NCBI RefSeq assembly: GCF_002979455.1
Contig: NZ_PCOU01000017.1
Span: 1-64,000, forward strand
Length of the DNA: 64,000 bases
DNA from: Chryseobacterium sp. MYb7
GTDB taxonomy: Bacteria; Bacteroidota; Bacteroidia; Flavobacteriales; Weeksellaceae
Direction: 5' to 3'
A program made the translations under genes and the position numbers. Numbering within the stretch: position 1 is the first letter of the stretch; the number at the start of each line of letters is the position of its first letter. Shown here in pieces: positions 35,701 to 44,430 of this stretch. The notes beneath the pieces were generated by a model. That model made no database searches. It was given only the letters and a program-made list of their open reading frames with translations, and had not been told where the DNA came from.

Positions 35701-35969
35701 ATGTTCCCCATATTTCCTATTCTAAAGGGGCTGCAGCAATGGTAGAATTGAGTAACCTGATAGGTGAAGACAGAGTAAACAAAGCATTGAAAAATTTCCT
35801 TACTCACAATCAGTATCCGAAGAAACCTGGTTCATTAGATCTGATCAATGAGTTTTATAATGTTGCTCCGGATTCCAGAAAACAAATCGATAGATTATTT
35901 AAAACCACAGATAATATAACTTTTACTTCAGGGTCAAAAAACGACTCTGCAAAGACAAAACAGAAATAA
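32751..35969 (+). CDS. ABC permease fused to an M1 aminopeptidase domain
   Basis: 1072 residues. About residues 1-580 form an ABC-2-type membrane part with roughly twelve helices; residues 600-1060 are an M1 zinc peptidase: NELAGHELSHLWWGNSQ (HExxH, about 903-919) and TETLAMYTEMM (second Glu ligand), preceded by KGFAATAYPSAVF in place of the GAMEN loop. Known in Bacteroidota as ABC transporter permease/M1 aminopeptidase proteins. The usual GAMEN exopeptidase motif is absent, so peptide specificity may differ. Coupled to the ATPase gene upstream. Confidence 0.87.
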   Translation: MNTIFLFEARRSSKHWLTYLVTLILIGMGIFCGNQFNLSVGEGIYLNSPYTIGFMTGMLSLAVIFFATVYALQLLFKDQDSKFDSILFSFPFSKFTYLKGKFCTYFLQTFLSFSFLMTGFIIGQIMRTGSEMQEGFNILHYLYPLLIFGFINSLLVCSFLFLITFTIKRKLLVVVGGLLLYVFYMIILLFSNSPFMAGSLPQSLETQQFSALIDPFGLSAYFMEARDLAAQQKNIQMVPFSGYLLFNRLLFLFMSVGILLLSLRLFSFSNTSGRKVKTIGNLLTLSETNETEYSIATPIFNRWSSFWSVLSFAKMDLTYLFKSVAVPAVSILLLFCVGMEMYAEIEKGIRLPQKYASSGLMATTISENFHLLGLLISAYFLNDVYWRSQTSGFSLIENSTYLSKNRLTGHFISISFLLFFFTGILIIQGIIFQAAYQYFHIDWKAYLDVFLFNTFPLMLFSGFILLINDRIPNKFIALGLSILAVFILSGPVSGKLISYPLFRIFSDFKGTYSDFNGYGTYEKTFAQRLLFGAGIISILWIFNSIIKIKKVPIISSCYSIILLISGIFAGVSFMKGYIPKDKDQAILSSAAYEKKYRKYSTLPQPDITDITTEIKLYPSKNAYQIIGKYTLKNQTDQPIHKILINFNEDLKLESAVITTGNETTKIHKNITEVLLQKPLLPGKTASLDFKLSYHWFAVNGHQSFNAVIENGSFMRISRYYPTIGYQKDYEIQDEKQRIQFKLGKLTELKKPEAPEVAKKDFINLSMIISTEKNQTAIGTGDLIKKWTTSGRNYFEYKAVQIPFRFAVSSAQYEIKSVNYKGIDINIFYHQKHFENVDHLLENAKLTLDYCQQNFGPYPFKTINFAEISSFTKGFAATAYPSAVFMPEDMVFHANIHADKKQDVINELAGHELSHLWWGNSQINPDDREGSVMLTETLAMYTEMMLYKKMHGKEKMMERVQVHQQIYDNEKGLSENVPIYKATGDVPHISYSKGAAAMVELSNLIGEDRVNKALKNFLTHNQYPKKPGSLDLINEFYNVAPDSRKQIDRLFKTTDNITFTSGSKNDSAKTKQK

Positions 35970-36047
35970 TTCGCAGGCCTCTTTTACTTTTTTTTGAAAA
36001 TATTTTTCAGGAACTGTAACAAAATAAAATGATGATTTACTAATTAA

Positions 36048-36073
36048 TTGATATATCAATAATTGATACATCA
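36048..36073 (+). promoter_or_regulatory. candidate MarR operator pair
   Basis: TTGATATATCAA (36048-36059, perfect palindrome), 3 nt, TTGATACATCA (36063-36073), 15 nt before the MarR start. MarR regulators commonly bind such palindromes over their own promoters. Confidence 0.55.
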
Positions 36074-36088
36074 TTTTAAATCTGAAAT

Positions 36089-36529
36089 ATGGAAAAATTA
36101 AATTCAATTATATTCTACAACATAGACAAAGCAATAAGAGCCTACAGAAACTATGCCCAGCGGCAGTTGAAAGCGCATGGTTATATAATCACAATTGATC
36201 AGTGGCTTATCATTAAAGCGATTCTGGAAAACCCGGGAATTACCCAGAATGAGATTGGTGATCTTGTTTTTAAAGACAATGCTTCTGTGACCAGAATTAT
36301 TGATTTAATGGTAAAATCCGAATACATAATCAGAAAAGTTCATCCTGAAGACCGAAGAAAAACCCAGCTGGAAGTGACAGATTCCGGGATAAAAGTGATC
36401 AAAGAGGTTCAGAATATCGTAGAAAAGAACCGTAAAATAGCTTTAAAGGGAATCAGTGATGAAGAAATGAAAATAATGTATTCAGCTTTACTGAAAATTT
36501 CAGAAAACTGTCTTAATCTTAAAAAGTAA
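36089..36529 (+). CDS. MarR family transcriptional regulator
   Basis: 146 residues: winged helix with QWLIIKAILENPGITQNEIGDLVFKDNASVTRIIDLMVKSEYI and the wing VHPEDRRKTQLEVTDSG, both typical of MarR. Usually a dimeric repressor released by small ligands. The outer-membrane receptor gene starts 7 nt after its stop, so the two form an operon presumably repressed through the palindromes upstream. Confidence 0.9.
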   Translation: MEKLNSIIFYNIDKAIRAYRNYAQRQLKAHGYIITIDQWLIIKAILENPGITQNEIGDLVFKDNASVTRIIDLMVKSEYIIRKVHPEDRRKTQLEVTDSGIKVIKEVQNIVEKNRKIALKGISDEEMKIMYSALLKISENCLNLKK

Positions 36530-36535
36530 AACGCT

Positions 36536-38953
36536 ATGACCAGAATATTTTTACTCTTATCGGTCTGGATGCTGATCCTGTTCAACAACAGGCTGGCCGC
36601 ACAACAGGCTACACAGAGTTTGTCTTTGTCGGGAAACATACAATCCGGGAAAGCAGAGCAGATGGAGATCAATCTCTTTAATGCAGATCATCAGTTAATC
36701 AAAACAGAAATTGCTGATGGTAATGGTAAGTTTAATTTTAATGATTTAAAACAAGGAACTTATCAGGTAAAGATCAATAGAAACGGTACTGAAGTCTATC
36801 ATTCAGAAAATATTTCATTGGCCGAAAATACAACTCTCCCTTCCATAGACCTGAATATAAAATCTATTGAAGGTGTAACGATCACCAAAACCAAACCTCT
36901 TATTGAAAGACAGGACGGAAAGATGATTATGAATGTTGAAAACAGCATTGCCAGCACCGGAAATTCCGCTTTTGAAGTATTGGAAAAGGCACCGGGAGTG
37001 AATATTGATAACAACGATAACATCAGCCTTCGCGGGAAAGGAAATCTATTGATTCAAATTGATGGTAAAAATACGCCCATGACAGGAGCCGATCTTGCCA
37101 ACTATCTGAAAGGAATCCCCTCTTCTACCATTGAAAAAATAGAATTTATCACCAACCCTTCTTCCAAATATGATGCTGCAGGATCTGCCATTATTAATAT
37201 TAAACTTAAAAAAGAGCAGAGAAAAGGAACCAATGGAAGCATTTCCACCTCTTTAGGAACAGGCAAGTATGTAAAAAACAACAACAGTTTCAGCATCAAC
37301 CATAGAAATAAAAAGATCAATATCTTCGGAAATTACAGCTTTGCGTACAGAGAAGCTTACAATGGGTTGGTACTGGACAGGAATTTCTATGAAGCTAATA
37401 ACTTTAAAAAAGCTTATGTACAGGACAATTATCTGAGATTCAAGTTCAACAGTCATGTGGCCAAAGCGGGAATGGATTATTACCTGAACGATAAGAATGT
37501 CCTTGGATTTTCTGTAGGACTGGTTTCCAACAAATTCAATGTGAACGGAGACAATTCCAACGTAACGCTCGGCAGCAGCTATCTTCCTGAAAGCTCATTT
37601 ACGACAGTCAACAGATCGAATGACCGATGGACGAATCTTTCATTCAACCTTAATCATAAATACACAATTGATTCTCTGGGCTCTGATATTTCTACGGATT
37701 TTGATTACATCAATTACGCCAACACATCTTTGCAGAGTTTTGATACAAGAACGCATCAAATATCCACTGGTACAGATAATCTTGACATTATTAAAGGAGA
37801 TATGGACGGAAAACTGAATATCTATTCTTTAAAATCTGACCTTACGAAAAACTTCAGCAACGACTGGAAACTGGAAAGCGGAGTGAAAACCAGTTTTGTG
37901 AAGACAGACAACGATCTGAAATTCTTCAACGCCAGTTCTGGTATTGCTATTCCGGATCTTGGGAAAACCAATCATTTTATTTATGAAGAAAACATCAATG
38001 CCGTTTACGGAAATGTTTCCAAAAAATGGGAAAAATTCAAGGCTACGGGTGGTTTAAGACTTGAAAACACCAATGTAAAAGGAACTCAGATTACAACGAA
38101 TCAGGTTAATAAGAGAAATTACACCCAGCTGTTCCCAAGTGCTGTTTTGAGTTATGATCTTACGGATAAGAGCAACCTTGAAATCAATTTCAGCAGAAGG
38201 ATCACAAGACCAAGTTATAACCAGCTGAATCCTTTTAAATTCTATCTTGATCCTACAACATTCAGAGCCGGAAATCCTGACCTGAATCCACAAATCACAA
38301 TGAATTATGAACTGACCTACAGTCTGAGTAATAAATATTTCGCCACATTAAGCTACAGCAAGACTTCTGACAATATTACAGATATCTTAAAACCTGTTAC
38401 AGAAAACGGACAGGTGGTAACAGTACAGACCATCGAAAACCTAAGTTCTGCTTCTTATTTTGGATTAAACCTGATTGCTCCGATAAAAGTGACGAAATGG
38501 TGGGATATAAACAACAGTGCCAATTTCTACTATGGTTCTTACACTGGAAATGTTTCAGGAACACAGATCAATAATAAAGGGAATTTTACATTCAGTATTA
38601 ACAGCATCAATTCCTTTAAGTTAGGAAATGGTTTCACTGCTGAACTTACCGGAAATTACAAAGCCAGAGAAGTGTATGCTTATCTGAATATGAGCCCGAA
38701 CTGGTATCTGAATATCGGAGCACAAAAGAAGTTTAAGAACAATAGCATACTGAAGCTTTCATTTACGGATGTTTTCTTTACCAGCAATATCAAAGGGCAG
38801 ACTGTTTATAATGATTATATAGAAAACTTTGCGGTAAAAAGAGATACGCGTGTCGCTACAATCTCTTATACCTATAATTTTGGTTCCTCTAAAAACGGAC
38901 AGCCCAGAAAAACGGGAGGTGCTGAGGATCTGAAACAGAGAATTGGAACGTAA
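36536..38953 (+). CDS. TonB-dependent-receptor-like outer-membrane protein (OMP_b-brl_3 type)
   Basis: 805 residues. Signal peptide ending NNRLAAQQ; carboxypeptidase-like Ig domain (about 27-105, SLSGNIQSGKAEQMEINLFN); plug-like region with NISLRGKGNLLIQIDGKNTPM and IEKIEFITNPSSKYDAAGSAIINIKL (about 155-220); then a long beta-barrel ending YTYNFGSSKNG. This is the flavobacterial receptor type with a degenerate TonB-dependent barrel. Cargo unknown; the MarR regulator encoded immediately upstream suggests a small-molecule-induced importer or exporter. Confidence 0.87.
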   Translation: MTRIFLLLSVWMLILFNNRLAAQQATQSLSLSGNIQSGKAEQMEINLFNADHQLIKTEIADGNGKFNFNDLKQGTYQVKINRNGTEVYHSENISLAENTTLPSIDLNIKSIEGVTITKTKPLIERQDGKMIMNVENSIASTGNSAFEVLEKAPGVNIDNNDNISLRGKGNLLIQIDGKNTPMTGADLANYLKGIPSSTIEKIEFITNPSSKYDAAGSAIINIKLKKEQRKGTNGSISTSLGTGKYVKNNNSFSINHRNKKINIFGNYSFAYREAYNGLVLDRNFYEANNFKKAYVQDNYLRFKFNSHVAKAGMDYYLNDKNVLGFSVGLVSNKFNVNGDNSNVTLGSSYLPESSFTTVNRSNDRWTNLSFNLNHKYTIDSLGSDISTDFDYINYANTSLQSFDTRTHQISTGTDNLDIIKGDMDGKLNIYSLKSDLTKNFSNDWKLESGVKTSFVKTDNDLKFFNASSGIAIPDLGKTNHFIYEENINAVYGNVSKKWEKFKATGGLRLENTNVKGTQITTNQVNKRNYTQLFPSAVLSYDLTDKSNLEINFSRRITRPSYNQLNPFKFYLDPTTFRAGNPDLNPQITMNYELTYSLSNKYFATLSYSKTSDNITDILKPVTENGQVVTVQTIENLSSASYFGLNLIAPIKVTKWWDINNSANFYYGSYTGNVSGTQINNKGNFTFSINSINSFKLGNGFTAELTGNYKAREVYAYLNMSPNWYLNIGAQKKFKNNSILKLSFTDVFFTSNIKGQTVYNDYIENFAVKRDTRVATISYTYNFGSSKNGQPRKTGGAEDLKQRIGT

Positions 38954-38957
38954 TAAC

Positions 38958-39025
38958 ATCATTGCGAGCCGAAGGTGAAGCAATCTTATAATTTCCAAAA
39001 GCGATATTGCATTTCACAATGACAT
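38958..39025. repeat. REP-like element
   Basis: CATTGCGAGCCGAAGGTGAAGCAATC followed about 30 nt later by ATTGCATTTCACAATGACA; the CATTG and CAATG ends are inverted. Same general pattern as dispersed REP sequences of this phylum. Lies between the receptor and pnp terminators. Confidence 0.6.
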
Positions 39026-39031
39026 AAAAGC

Positions 39032-39059
39032 AAAAATCCCTCGAAATTGAGGGATTTTT
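39032..39059 (-). terminator. terminator of pnp
   Basis: AAAAATCCCTC (39032-39042), 6-nt loop, GAGGGATTTTT (39049-39059). Works on the minus-strand pnp transcript and also on the opposing receptor transcript. Confidence 0.85.
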
Positions 39060-39079
39060 ATATTTAAGAATGAATCTTA

Positions 39080-41338
39080 TTAAGCTTCGTTAGAAGGAGT
39101 TTCGTTTTCCACAGGTCTTTCACCTTCTGGCTTTTGTCCTTCAGGTCTTCTTTGTCCCTCAGGTCTTCCTTGTCCTTCTGGTCTTCTTTGCCCTTCTGGT
39201 CTACCTTGCCCTTCCGGTCTTGGAGGTCTTGGTAAAAGAACTTTACGGGAAAGTTTCATTTTCTTACGGTCATCGTAACCCATGAACTTCACTTCTACTT
39301 CATCACCTTCTGCATAAGGAACTTTGTCTAGACGAGCCCATTCAATTTCAGAAATATGAAGAAGCCCTTCTGTTCCTTTAGCAATTGCTACGAATGCACC
39401 GAAATCCATTACTTTCACTACTTTACCTTTGTAAACTTCACCTATAACTGGTACGAAAGTAATTTCATTGATCTTAGCAACAGCAGCATTGATTTTCTCT
39501 CTGTCTGTTCCTGCAATTTCGATACGTCCGATTTCACCTACTTCTTCAATAGCAATTACGGTATCCGTATCTTTCTGCATCTGCTGAATGATTTTTCCAC
39601 CAGGCCCGATTACAGCACCAATGAAGTCTTTAGAGATCTCCATTACCACCATTTTCGGAGCGTGAGGCTTCACGTCTGCTCTTGGTTCAGAGATTGTTTC
39701 AGTAATTTTATTTAAGATGTGTAATCTTCCGTCTCTAGCCTGCATCAATGCTTTCTCCATGATATCCATAGAAAGTCCCTGGATTTTAATATCCATCTGA
39801 CAAGCTGTAATACCATCTGCAGTACCTGTTACTTTAAAGTCCATATCTCCAAGGTGATCTTCATCTCCTAAGATATCAGAAAGTACAGTGAATTTACCTG
39901 ATTTTGCATCTGTAATCAATCCCATTGCAATACCGGAAACAGGTTTTGTAATCTGTACTCCTGCATCCATCAATGCTAATGTTCCTGCACAAACTGTCGC
40001 CATCGAAGATGAACCGTTTGATTCCAGGATATCAGAAACAATTCTGATGGTATATGGATTTTCTTCAGGAATTACGGCCTGTAATGCTCTCTGAGCAAGG
40101 TTACCGTGTCCTACTTCTCTTCTTGAAGTTCCTCTTAGAGGTCTTGCTTCACCTGTAGAGAATGGAGGGAAGTTATAATGTAAAAAGAATTTTTCGTCGT
40201 GTTGCGTGATCACGCTGTCTACCATGTTGGCATCCTTCACAGAACCTAAAGTTACTGCTGTTAGAGATTGAGTTTCACCTCTTGTAAATATTGCAGAACC
40301 GTGAGCTCCCGGAAGGTAATCAATTTCTGACCAGATTGGACGGATCGTCTGAGGATCACGACCATCAAGACGGATATTGTCTTCAAGGATCATCTGACGC
40401 ATAGCTTCTTTCTCTACGTCATGGTAATATACTTTTACGAAAGGAGTTACTCTTTCCAATTCTTCTTCGTTTTCAGCATATTGAGCTAAAAACTCTTCAC
40501 GAACTGCCTTGAATTTATCTCCTCTCTCCTCTTTACCAGATGGAGTTCTTGCTACTTCGTATACTTTATCGTAAGTTTCTTTCCAAACTTTTTCACGAAT
40601 TTCTTCGTCATGAGTTTCGTGAGAATATTCTCTCTTAGGGAAAGCCTTACCTACTTTTTCTGCTAATCTTTCCTGAGCTTCAATTTGCTTTTTAATTTCA
40701 GCATGACCAAAATTAATAGCTTCTAACATTTCCTGCTCAGAAATTTCTTTCATTTCTCCTTCTACCATTACGATGGAGTCTTTAGTAGCCCCAACCATGA
40801 TGTCTAATTCAGAATTCTTCAATTCTTCGTAGCTTGGATTGATAGAAAGTACTCCGTCAAATCTTACAACTCTTACTTCAGACATAGGTCCGTTGAAAGG
40901 AATATCTGTAATAGCAATGGCTGCAGAAGCTGCCAAACCAGCTAAATCATCAGGAATTGTTTTTCCGTCATAAGAAATTAATGAAATCATCACCTGAACT
41001 TCCGCATGGAAATCTTCAGGGAAAAGCGGACGTAGAACTCTGTCTACTAAACGCATCGTTAGAATTTCCTGATCAGAAGGTCTTGCTTCTCTACGGAAAA
41101 AGTTTCCAGGAATTCTTCCACCTGCATAGAATTTTTCTCTATAATCTACTGTTAAAGGTAAAAAATCTACACCAGGATTTGCTTCTTTATTGGCTACAAC
41201 AGTTGCTAAAAGCATTGTTCCACCCATTTTTACTACCACAGATCCATCAGCCTGCTTGGCCAACTTCCCTGTTTCAATAGTGATTTCTCTGCCATCAGCA
41301 AGAGTAATCAGCTCTGTAAACGCTTGAGGTATACTCAT
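39080..41338 (-). CDS. pnp: polyribonucleotide nucleotidyltransferase
   Basis: 752 residues. Two RNase PH-like domains (about 10-230 and 315-545, with [24 protein letters not shown] and [23 protein letters not shown]), a KH domain ([17 protein letters not shown], about 567) and an S1 domain ([30 protein letters not shown], about 633). It degrades RNA 3' to 5' with phosphate. The last 45 residues are a hydrophilic tail of [12 protein letters not shown] repeats. Stand-alone gene; promoter TACCTTTG at 41405-41412. Confidence 0.96.
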   Translation of the reverse strand: MSIPQAFTELITLADGREITIETGKLAKQADGSVVVKMGGTMLLATVVANKEANPGVDFLPLTVDYREKFYAGGRIPGNFFRREARPSDQEILTMRLVDRVLRPLFPEDFHAEVQVMISLISYDGKTIPDDLAGLAASAAIAITDIPFNGPMSEVRVVRFDGVLSINPSYEELKNSELDIMVGATKDSIVMVEGEMKEISEQEMLEAINFGHAEIKKQIEAQERLAEKVGKAFPKREYSHETHDEEIREKVWKETYDKVYEVARTPSGKEERGDKFKAVREEFLAQYAENEEELERVTPFVKVYYHDVEKEAMRQMILEDNIRLDGRDPQTIRPIWSEIDYLPGAHGSAIFTRGETQSLTAVTLGSVKDANMVDSVITQHDEKFFLHYNFPPFSTGEARPLRGTSRREVGHGNLAQRALQAVIPEENPYTIRIVSDILESNGSSSMATVCAGTLALMDAGVQITKPVSGIAMGLITDAKSGKFTVLSDILGDEDHLGDMDFKVTGTADGITACQMDIKIQGLSMDIMEKALMQARDGRLHILNKITETISEPRADVKPHAPKMVVMEISKDFIGAVIGPGGKIIQQMQKDTDTVIAIEEVGEIGRIEIAGTDREKINAAVAKINEITFVPVIGEVYKGKVVKVMDFGAFVAIAKGTEGLLHISEIEWARLDKVPYAEGDEVEVKFMGYDDRKKMKLSRKVLLPRPPRPEGQGRPEGQRRPEGQGRPEGQRRPEGQKPEGERPVENETPSNEA
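39107..39225 (-). repeat. Arg-Pro-Glu-Gly-Gln tandem repeat in the pnp tail
   Basis: Seven degenerate units of about 18 nt, encoding RPEGQG or RPEGQR, at the 3' end of pnp. Unit number could vary by slippage. Confidence 0.75.
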
Positions 41339-41404
41339 AAATTTGTCTTCTTAATACTCCGTATTGAGTATGAATTAATATTTAAACTCTTTAAATTTCG
41401 TGTG

Positions 41405-41412
41405 CAAAGGTA
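41405..41412 (-). promoter_or_regulatory. -7 promoter element of pnp
   Basis: Minus strand TACCTTTG, exact match to TAnnTTTG, 66 nt upstream of the start. Confidence 0.5.
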
Positions 41413-41674
41413 CTATATAATAATGATATATTAAATTTTTCAATTGCATAAATAGGCTGTCAAAATACAAAAAATTGGCTATCAATTGATGAAAGATTCA
41501 AAAATGTGTATCAGCAATTGCTATTTATTCATCATTTGTGAAAATAAAAAAGCGTTTTTTTGGAGATAATGCCTTGTAAAATCCTATCGTTTTTGTATTA
41601 TTGTCTCAAAAAATGAAAATAATACTTTAATCTGAAAAAAAGTATCTTTTTCATTCTAAAAATGATTAAAATTA

Positions 41675-41705
41675 TTGCAAACCAATAGGCTGATCCCTAT
41701 ATTTG
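41675..41705 (+). promoter_or_regulatory. promoter of the sugar transporter gene
   Basis: TTG (41675-41677), 20 nt, TATATTTG (41698-41705), a full match to the Bacteroidota vegetative promoter. The rest of the 41413-41674 gap is AT-rich with nothing else recognised. Confidence 0.65.
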
Positions 41706-41773
41706 CCCTACTTCACCAATTACAATGCTGTAGGCTAAAACAGTTAAGGAATTTTCCTTATACAGATAAATAA

Positions 41774-43201
41774 ATGTTTATGATTAATAAAGAAGTACAA
41801 TCTCAAAGCAGGAATTATACGGTTCCGTTGATTACCATTACCCTGCTGTTTTTTATGTGGGGGTTCATCACTTGTATGAATGACATCCTGATCCCCTATC
41901 TGAAACAACTTTTCAATCTTACCTTTTTCGAATCCATGCTCGTACAGTTCTGTTTTTTTGGAGCTTACTTCATTGGATCTCTGATTTATTTTATGATCTC
42001 TATCACGAAAGGAGATCCTATCAATAAATTAGGATATAAAAAAGGGATTCTGTTCGGAATTTTTCTGGCGGCTTTTGGCTGTGTCCTGTTCTATCCGGCA
42101 GCTACGTTTTCGTATTATCCTCTATTTTTAGGAGCTTTATTTATTCTGGGACTGGGTTTTACAGTACTTCAGATTACCGCCAATGCTTATGTTTCATTGC
42201 TGGGAAGTGAAGAATCTGCATCCAGCCGACTGAATATGACCCAAGCATTCAATGCATTCGGAACAACGATTGCTCCTGTGCTTGGAGGCCATCTTATTTT
42301 TGAATTTTTCTCATCTCCGGACGGATCATTCAGTGCGGTAGCAACGAGAATTCCTTACCTGATTTTTGCCGGTATTCTTTTATTGGTTGCCTTGTTAATT
42401 TCAAGAGTTAAACTCCCTTCATTCCAGACGGGTGGAGAAGAAGTGGTAAAAGGCTGGGGAGCACTAGAATTCAGCCATCTGAAATTTGGGGTATTTGCCA
42501 TGTTTTGCTACGTAGGCGGGGAAGTTGCTGTGGGAAGTTTTATCATCAGTTTCCTTGAGCAGCCACAAATTATGGGCTTTAATGAAATCATCAGTAAGAA
42601 TTACCTTTCTCTGTATTGGGGTGGAGCAATGATCGGTCGTTTTCTTGGAGCAATCTCTTTGAATCAATCTTTAAGCCAAAGCAAAAAAGCTGTTTATATG
42701 CTGGGAGCAGCAGGAGCTGTTTTTCTTGTGATCTTCAGTATTGTAAATCTTACTTTCTCTCAGATCAGCTTTTTCCTTGTATTCATCATTCTTAATTTCA
42801 TTGCCTTTTTCGTTGGTAAAGCAGCTCCGGCAAGAACATTATCCATCTTTGCCGCAATCAATGTTGTATTATTGATTTCTGCAATGGTGAATCATGGGGA
42901 ACTTGCAATGTACAGTATTTTAGGAATCGGGATATTTAACTCTATTATGTTCTCTAATATTTATACACTGGCTATTTCAGGGCTGGGTAAATATACCAGC
43001 CAGGGATCTTCCTTAGTGGTAATGGCTATTCTGGGAGGAGCTATTGTTCCTATTTTCCAGGGATATCTTGCAGATCAGTTTGGAGTACAGCATTCATTTA
43101 TTATTCCTGTATTCTGCTATCTGGTTATTCTGATCTTTGGAGCTTACTGTACCAAATATCTGGGTCATGTGGAAAGTACTGAGGCCAAATCTGGTCATTA
43201 A
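41774..43201 (+). CDS. sugar MFS transporter (FucP/GluP type)
   Basis: 475 residues with twelve membrane helices. Helix 1 reads ITLLFFMWGFITCMNDILIPYLKQLFNL, the hallmark of the fucose/glucose/galactose:H+ symporter family; also GLGFTVLQITANAYVSLLG (about 135-153) and LNMTQAFNAFGTTIAPVLGG. Inner membrane. No sugar-catabolic genes are adjacent, so the substrate (glucose, galactose or another hexose) is unresolved. ATG 41774 or 41780 can be the start. Followed by a strong terminator. Confidence 0.88.
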   Translation: MFMINKEVQSQSRNYTVPLITITLLFFMWGFITCMNDILIPYLKQLFNLTFFESMLVQFCFFGAYFIGSLIYFMISITKGDPINKLGYKKGILFGIFLAAFGCVLFYPAATFSYYPLFLGALFILGLGFTVLQITANAYVSLLGSEESASSRLNMTQAFNAFGTTIAPVLGGHLIFEFFSSPDGSFSAVATRIPYLIFAGILLLVALLISRVKLPSFQTGGEEVVKGWGALEFSHLKFGVFAMFCYVGGEVAVGSFIISFLEQPQIMGFNEIISKNYLSLYWGGAMIGRFLGAISLNQSLSQSKKAVYMLGAAGAVFLVIFSIVNLTFSQISFFLVFIILNFIAFFVGKAAPARTLSIFAAINVVLLISAMVNHGELAMYSILGIGIFNSIMFSNIYTLAISGLGKYTSQGSSLVVMAILGGAIVPIFQGYLADQFGVQHSFIIPVFCYLVILIFGAYCTKYLGHVESTEAKSGH

Positions 43202-43224
43202 AATAAAACTTATTTAAAATATAT

Positions 43225-43260
43225 AAAGCGGAATATCTCAAAGGTGTTCCGCTTTCTTTT
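43225..43260 (+). terminator. terminator of the sugar transporter gene
   Basis: AAAGCGGAA (43225-43233) and TTCCGCTTT (43247-43255), followed by T-rich sequence. Confidence 0.8.
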
Positions 43261-43324
43261 TTCAATCTTAAGGTGTAACTTTTCATTAGAAAAAGAAACT
43301 TATCTTATAAATTACACAATTATT

Positions 43325-43684
43325 ATGAAAATACAGTTAAAGCTTGAATATGCCGCATTTCTGCTATTAGGAATATATGCTTTTGCCCAAACAGGATATT
43401 CCTGGTGGTGGTTTGCCGGACTTTTTTTTGCTCCGGATATTTCTATGTTGGGGTATACAATTAATACTAAAGTGGGGGCCTTTTGTTATAATCTCTTCCA
43501 TCATTTGGGGCTGGCAATCATAGTTTATTTGTCAGGAACAGCCCTTTCTCTGCCCTATTTGCAAGTGGCTGGGGCAATTTTATTTTCCCATTCTGCTTTT
43601 GACAGAATTTTAGGGTATGGATTGAAATATCCGGATAGTTTTCAGAATACGCATTTGGGGAAGATTGGGAAGAATCCAGAATGA
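43325..43684 (+). CDS. DUF4260 family membrane protein
   Basis: 119 residues from ATG 43325 (the frame runs 27 codons further up, across the preceding terminator, so the later ATG is used). Four hydrophobic segments, with SWWWFAGLFFAPDISMLGY, NLFHHLGLAI and ILFSHSAFDRILGYGLKYPDSFQNTHLG, which fit DUF4260. Function unknown. Confidence 0.82.
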   Translation: MKIQLKLEYAAFLLLGIYAFAQTGYSWWWFAGLFFAPDISMLGYTINTKVGAFCYNLFHHLGLAIIVYLSGTALSLPYLQVAGAILFSHSAFDRILGYGLKYPDSFQNTHLGKIGKNPE

Positions 43685-43702
43685 GTTGTTATGAAAAGGG
43701 CT

Positions 43703-43914
43703 AACCATCCCGTCAAAAATTTCTTTGAATTTTCGCCCCCCTCCGAGGGAGGGGAATTCTTACAGTTTCGGTTGATATTTTTGTCAGGATTGTAACTTCC
43801 TTTGATGATTTTCTCATTGGTTAATGTACCTGGATTCCTACGGAATGACAAATTGCATGGATAAACCATCTTTACAACTGTGTCATTCCGTAGGAATCTG
43901 GCTTTTGTGGTGAA
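43703..43914 (-). repeat. composite dispersed repeat, copy 2 (inverted)
   Basis: Read on the minus strand it has the order seen at 13977-14157: ATTCCTACGGAATGACA, ATCCATGCAATTTGTCATTC (cf. ATCCATACAGTTTGTCATTC), GTAGGAATCCAG, TTAACCAAT, ATTCCCCTCCC, and GAAATTTTTGACGGGATGG. The match extends about 200 nt with small differences. Confidence 0.8.
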
Positions 43915-43937
43915 AAATCCCTTGTAGTTTAAAAACA

Positions 43938-43967
43938 AAAAAGCAACCTCTTTCGAAGTTGCTTTTT
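43938..43967. terminator. terminator of rpsO
   Basis: AAAAAGCAAC (43938-43947) and GTTGCTTTTT (43958-43967), bidirectional; first hairpin beyond the rpsO stop. Confidence 0.85.
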
Positions 43968-43987
43968 ATTTTGAAAATCTTTATAGA

Positions 43988-44257
43988 TTATTTTCTTAAA
44001 CCTAGTTCAGCAATAATTGCTCTATATCTTGCGATATCTTTGTTTTTAAGGTAATCTAATAAACTTTTTCTCTTACCTACCAATTTCACTAGAGATCTCT
44101 CTGTGTTGAAATCGTGACGGTTAGCCTTCAGGTGTTGAGATAAGTGGTTGATTCTGAAAGTGAAAAGAGCGATTTGTCCTTCAGCACTCCCTGTGTCTTG
44201 TGCAGATTTTCCGTGTTTTGCGAAAATTTCCTGCTTTTTGTCTGTTGTTAAGTACAT
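43988..44257 (-). CDS. rpsO: 30S ribosomal protein S15
   Basis: 89 residues, the usual S15 length. Family sequence GKSAQDTGSAEGQIALFTFRINHLSQHLKANRHDFNTERSLVKLVGKRKSLLDYLK is complete. S15 binds the central domain of 16S rRNA. Transcribed alone from a full-consensus promoter (44293-44323). In many bacteria rpsO is followed by pnp; here they are 2.6 kb apart, both on the minus strand, with two plus-strand genes between them. Confidence 0.97.
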   Translation of the reverse strand: MYLTTDKKQEIFAKHGKSAQDTGSAEGQIALFTFRINHLSQHLKANRHDFNTERSLVKLVGKRKSLLDYLKNKDIARYRAIIAELGLRK

Positions 44258-44292
44258 TCCAATATTGTTTAATGATTATTATGTAACGGGTG

Positions 44293-44323
44293 CAAAATTA
44301 CGACTATTTTTTGATTCTGCAAA
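44293..44323 (-). promoter_or_regulatory. rpsO promoter
   Basis: Minus strand: TTTG (44323-44320), 19 nt, TAATTTTG (44300-44293). Full match to the Bacteroidota consensus, 35 nt upstream of ATG. Confidence 0.7.
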
Positions 44324-44408
44324 CATTATTGATTTCATATATCAAATTTGATAGAAAAAAATGTTAAAAATTTCTTAATAAATTCTATGTAATCAAATGA
44401 AAAGGCAG

Positions 44409-44416
44409 TAATTTTG
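44409..44416 (+). promoter_or_regulatory. -7 promoter element of the 44431 gene
   Basis: TAATTTTG, exact TAnnTTTG match, 14 nt before the ATG, leaving a very short 5' leader. Confidence 0.5.
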
Positions 44417-44430
44417 CATTCGAATTACAA

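Noticed and set aside
39356..41280. Plus-strand open frames inside pnp
   Set aside because: Reverse-strand shadows of the pnp codons; composition and position are explained by pnp itself.
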